This document shows positions 4,141-5,476 of a stretch of DNA of 5,476 nucleotides, in pieces. Where the stretch lies: the NCBI GenBank assembly GCA_040079935.1, contig JBEBJI010000055.1, forward strand, positions 1 to 5,476, read 5' to 3'. Under the pieces are notes generated by a model, which ran no database searches, had not been told where the DNA came from, and worked only from the letters and a program-made list of their open reading frames with translations. Numbering within the stretch: position 1 is the stretch's first letter; each line of letters opens with the position of its first letter. The stretch comes from Methylotenera_A sp040079935. GTDB lineage: Bacteria > Pseudomonadota > Gammaproteobacteria > Burkholderiales > Methylophilaceae. The translations under genes were made by a program, and so were the position numbers.

Positions 4141-5476
4141 GAATAAAACTAAAAAAATATTAATTGGTGCAGCCCTTGTTATTGGCTTGCTGCTTATTTT
4201 ACCGTTTTTAATCCCCATGCAGACGTATTTGCATCAGGCGGAAAAAATTGCAAGTGAAAAATTAGGTCAACCAGTTAGCATAAACTCTGCACATTTGTTC
4301 TTGTTGCCCAGCCCGCGGGTGATTGCCGATGATATTGTAGTTGGAAAAAATCAAGAACTTAAAGTCGAAAACTTGGTGGTGATTCCCACCATTGGTAGTT
4401 TATTTTCTGCCACAAAAATAATCGATTTAACTATCAGCAAGCCCATACTTAAAAAAGCCGCGTTAGATTTTATTTCTGCCTTAACGGCCAAAAATTCCGA
4501 GAGTAGTGAGGCAGCTGCGGTCAATATTCGTCATATTAAAATTGACGAACTAAATTTGGTTTGGCCTGATGCAAAATATCCCTCCATGAATGCAAAGGCA
4601 ACGCTAACAAGCGATAACAAGCTGGAATCTGCCACGCTAGAAACCTTGGATGGCAAACTGGGGGCTAAAGTAACGCCTAACGGCGACGAGCAGCTGATAG
4701 TGGTGACCGCGAACAAATGGACGATGCCAGTAGGCTTGCCGTTGTTGATTGATAACGCCAAGCTTGAAATGCACTTAAAAGGCAGCAATCTAACCATACC
4801 TAATATTGATGTTGTACTTTATGGCGGAAAATTAACGGGCGATGCTGTTTTAAATTGGGAGGAAAATAAAGGGAAGCCGAACTGGAAGGCCAGCGGTAAT
4901 TTGATTGTGAATAATTTATCGGTACAGCAGCCAAGTAGCATGGTGAGTAAAGCGGTTTATTTAAGTGGGAATTTATTTGGCAAAGGCAATTTTTCTGCCA
5001 CGGCTAAAGAGGCTAGTAAGTTATCAGATAATTTGCAAACAAATTTTCAATTTAAAGTGAATAACGGCGTGCTGCACGGGCTAGACTTAGTGAAGGTGGC
5101 GAGCTTGCTAATTAAGCAGAAACAAGGCGGGGGCGAAACGCAGTTTGATGAGTTTTCTGGTGTGTTAAATAGTTCGGGGAAACTATATCACTTAAGAGAT
5201 ATTAAAATAAGTTCTGGTCTATTATCTGCAAAAGGGCAAGTTAAAGTTAAACCAAATAAAGCACTAGACGGCACTGTAGTGGTGAACGTGAAAAACAGCA
5301 TGGGCTTAACAGCAATTCCCCTAGAGGTTTCTGGCACCGTAAGTAACCCTGTGGTGTTGCCTTCAAAAGCTGCCATAGCTGGCGCTATTGCTGGCACAGC
5401 TATTCTAGGTCCAGGCGTGGGTACCAGCTTGGGTATTAGGGCTGGCGGGGCAGTGGATAAGCTTAAAGGCTTATTC
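4136..5476 (+). CDS. AsmA-family-like envelope protein (3' end beyond window)
   Basis: The frame is open for 447 codons to the window edge. Two adjacent ATGs (4136 and 4139) are possible starts; numbering here uses the second. A basic N-terminus (NKTKK) and one hydrophobic segment at about 7-26 anchor it in the inner membrane, with the rest probably periplasmic. The stretch after the anchor (about 34-70: A-KLGQPVSI, LFLLPSPR-ADDI) is typical of AsmA proteins. Alternating beta-strand-like segments and the LHGLDLVKVASLL region (312-324) resemble the AsmA C-terminal domain. Residues 410-440 form a glycine/alanine-rich segment (AGAIAGT, GPGVGTSLG), as often found near the end of such proteins, so little is probably missing. 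AsmA-like proteins are linked to outer-membrane assembly and phospholipid transport between membranes; the role here is inferred from the family. The gene is divergent from tRNA-Asn. Confidence 0.85.
   Translation, partial: MMNKTKKILIGAALVIGLLLILPFLIPMQTYLHQAEKIASEKLGQPVSINSAHLFLLPSPRVIADDIVVGKNQELKVENLVVIPTIGSLFSATKIIDLTISKPILKKAALDFISALTAKNSESSEAAAVNIRHIKIDELNLVWPDAKYPSMNAKATLTSDNKLESATLETLDGKLGAKVTPNGDEQLIVVTANKWTMPVGLPLLIDNAKLEMHLKGSNLTIPNIDVVLYGGKLTGDAVLNWEENKGKPNWKASGNLIVNNLSVQQPSSMVSKAVYLSGNLFGKGNFSATAKEASKLSDNLQTNFQFKVNNGVLHGLDLVKVASLLIKQKQGGGETQFDEFSGVLNSSGKLYHLRDIKISSGLLSAKGQVKVKPNKALDGTVVVNVKNSMGLTAIPLEVSGTVSNPVVLPSKAAIAGAIAGTAILGPGVGTSLGIRAGGAVDKLKGLF

Noticed and set aside
4531..5397. 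Minus-strand frames at 4531-4797 and 5188-5397
   Set aside because: They are antisense to the AsmA-like gene, which is continuous over the whole stretch.
1..5476. CRISPR arrays, rRNA genes and insertion sequences
   Set aside because: No regularly spaced repeats, rRNA-like sequence or transposase-like frames were seen on either strand.

Overview
The window reads as ordinary proteobacterial chromosome interrupted by a small, probably foreign patch. The base composition is moderate to low in G+C. The tRNA gene carries an encoded CCA, and the two large genes are a multidomain c-di-GMP protein and an AsmA-like envelope protein. A beta- or gammaproteobacterium fits. A methylotroph-like betaproteobacterium is only a guess, because no species-level marker is present.

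Layout: (1) Positions 1-2539, minus strand: the N-terminal 846 codons of a membrane-anchored GAF-PAS-GGDEF-EAL protein. It leaves the window inside its EAL domain, just after the DDFGTGYSSL motif. (2) Positions 2540-3086: about 550 bases of AT-rich intergenic DNA. It holds a 17-bp palindrome, then a well-spaced Shine-Dalgarno and a possible 14-codon reading frame. (3) Positions 3087-3173: a Rho-independent terminator and a decayed 3' half of tRNA-Asn, both on the minus strand. (4) Positions 3174-3943: an insert of higher G+C by eye. It carries one intact gene (3278-3814, minus, GTG start, good Shine-Dalgarno) for an unrecognised 178-residue protein with a J-domain-like HPD motif at its C-terminus. 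An open frame with no start upstream of it may be a gene remnant. (5) Positions 3944-4107: a complete tRNA-Asn(GUU) transcription unit on the minus strand, with promoter, gene and terminator. (6) Positions 4108-5476, plus strand: the divergent AsmA-like gene. Its only plausible -10 box lies about 11 bases before the start codon, inside a 10-bp inverted repeat.

The most informative structure is the pair of tRNA-Asn 3' halves in direct orientation, 3124-3168 and 3979-4023, matching at 40 of 45 bases. The match fades out in the anticodon stem just past the anticodon loop, as expected for an attachment site used by a tRNA-targeting integrase. The roughly 0.8-kb segment between the copies is best read as the remnant of an integrated element or a very small island. 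It keeps a cargo gene but no visible integrase. An old tandem duplication of the tRNA is the main alternative.

The genes do not form one pathway. The c-di-GMP protein would sense a signal and set second-messenger levels. The AsmA-like protein would work at the cell envelope. The tRNA locus has served as an insertion target between them.
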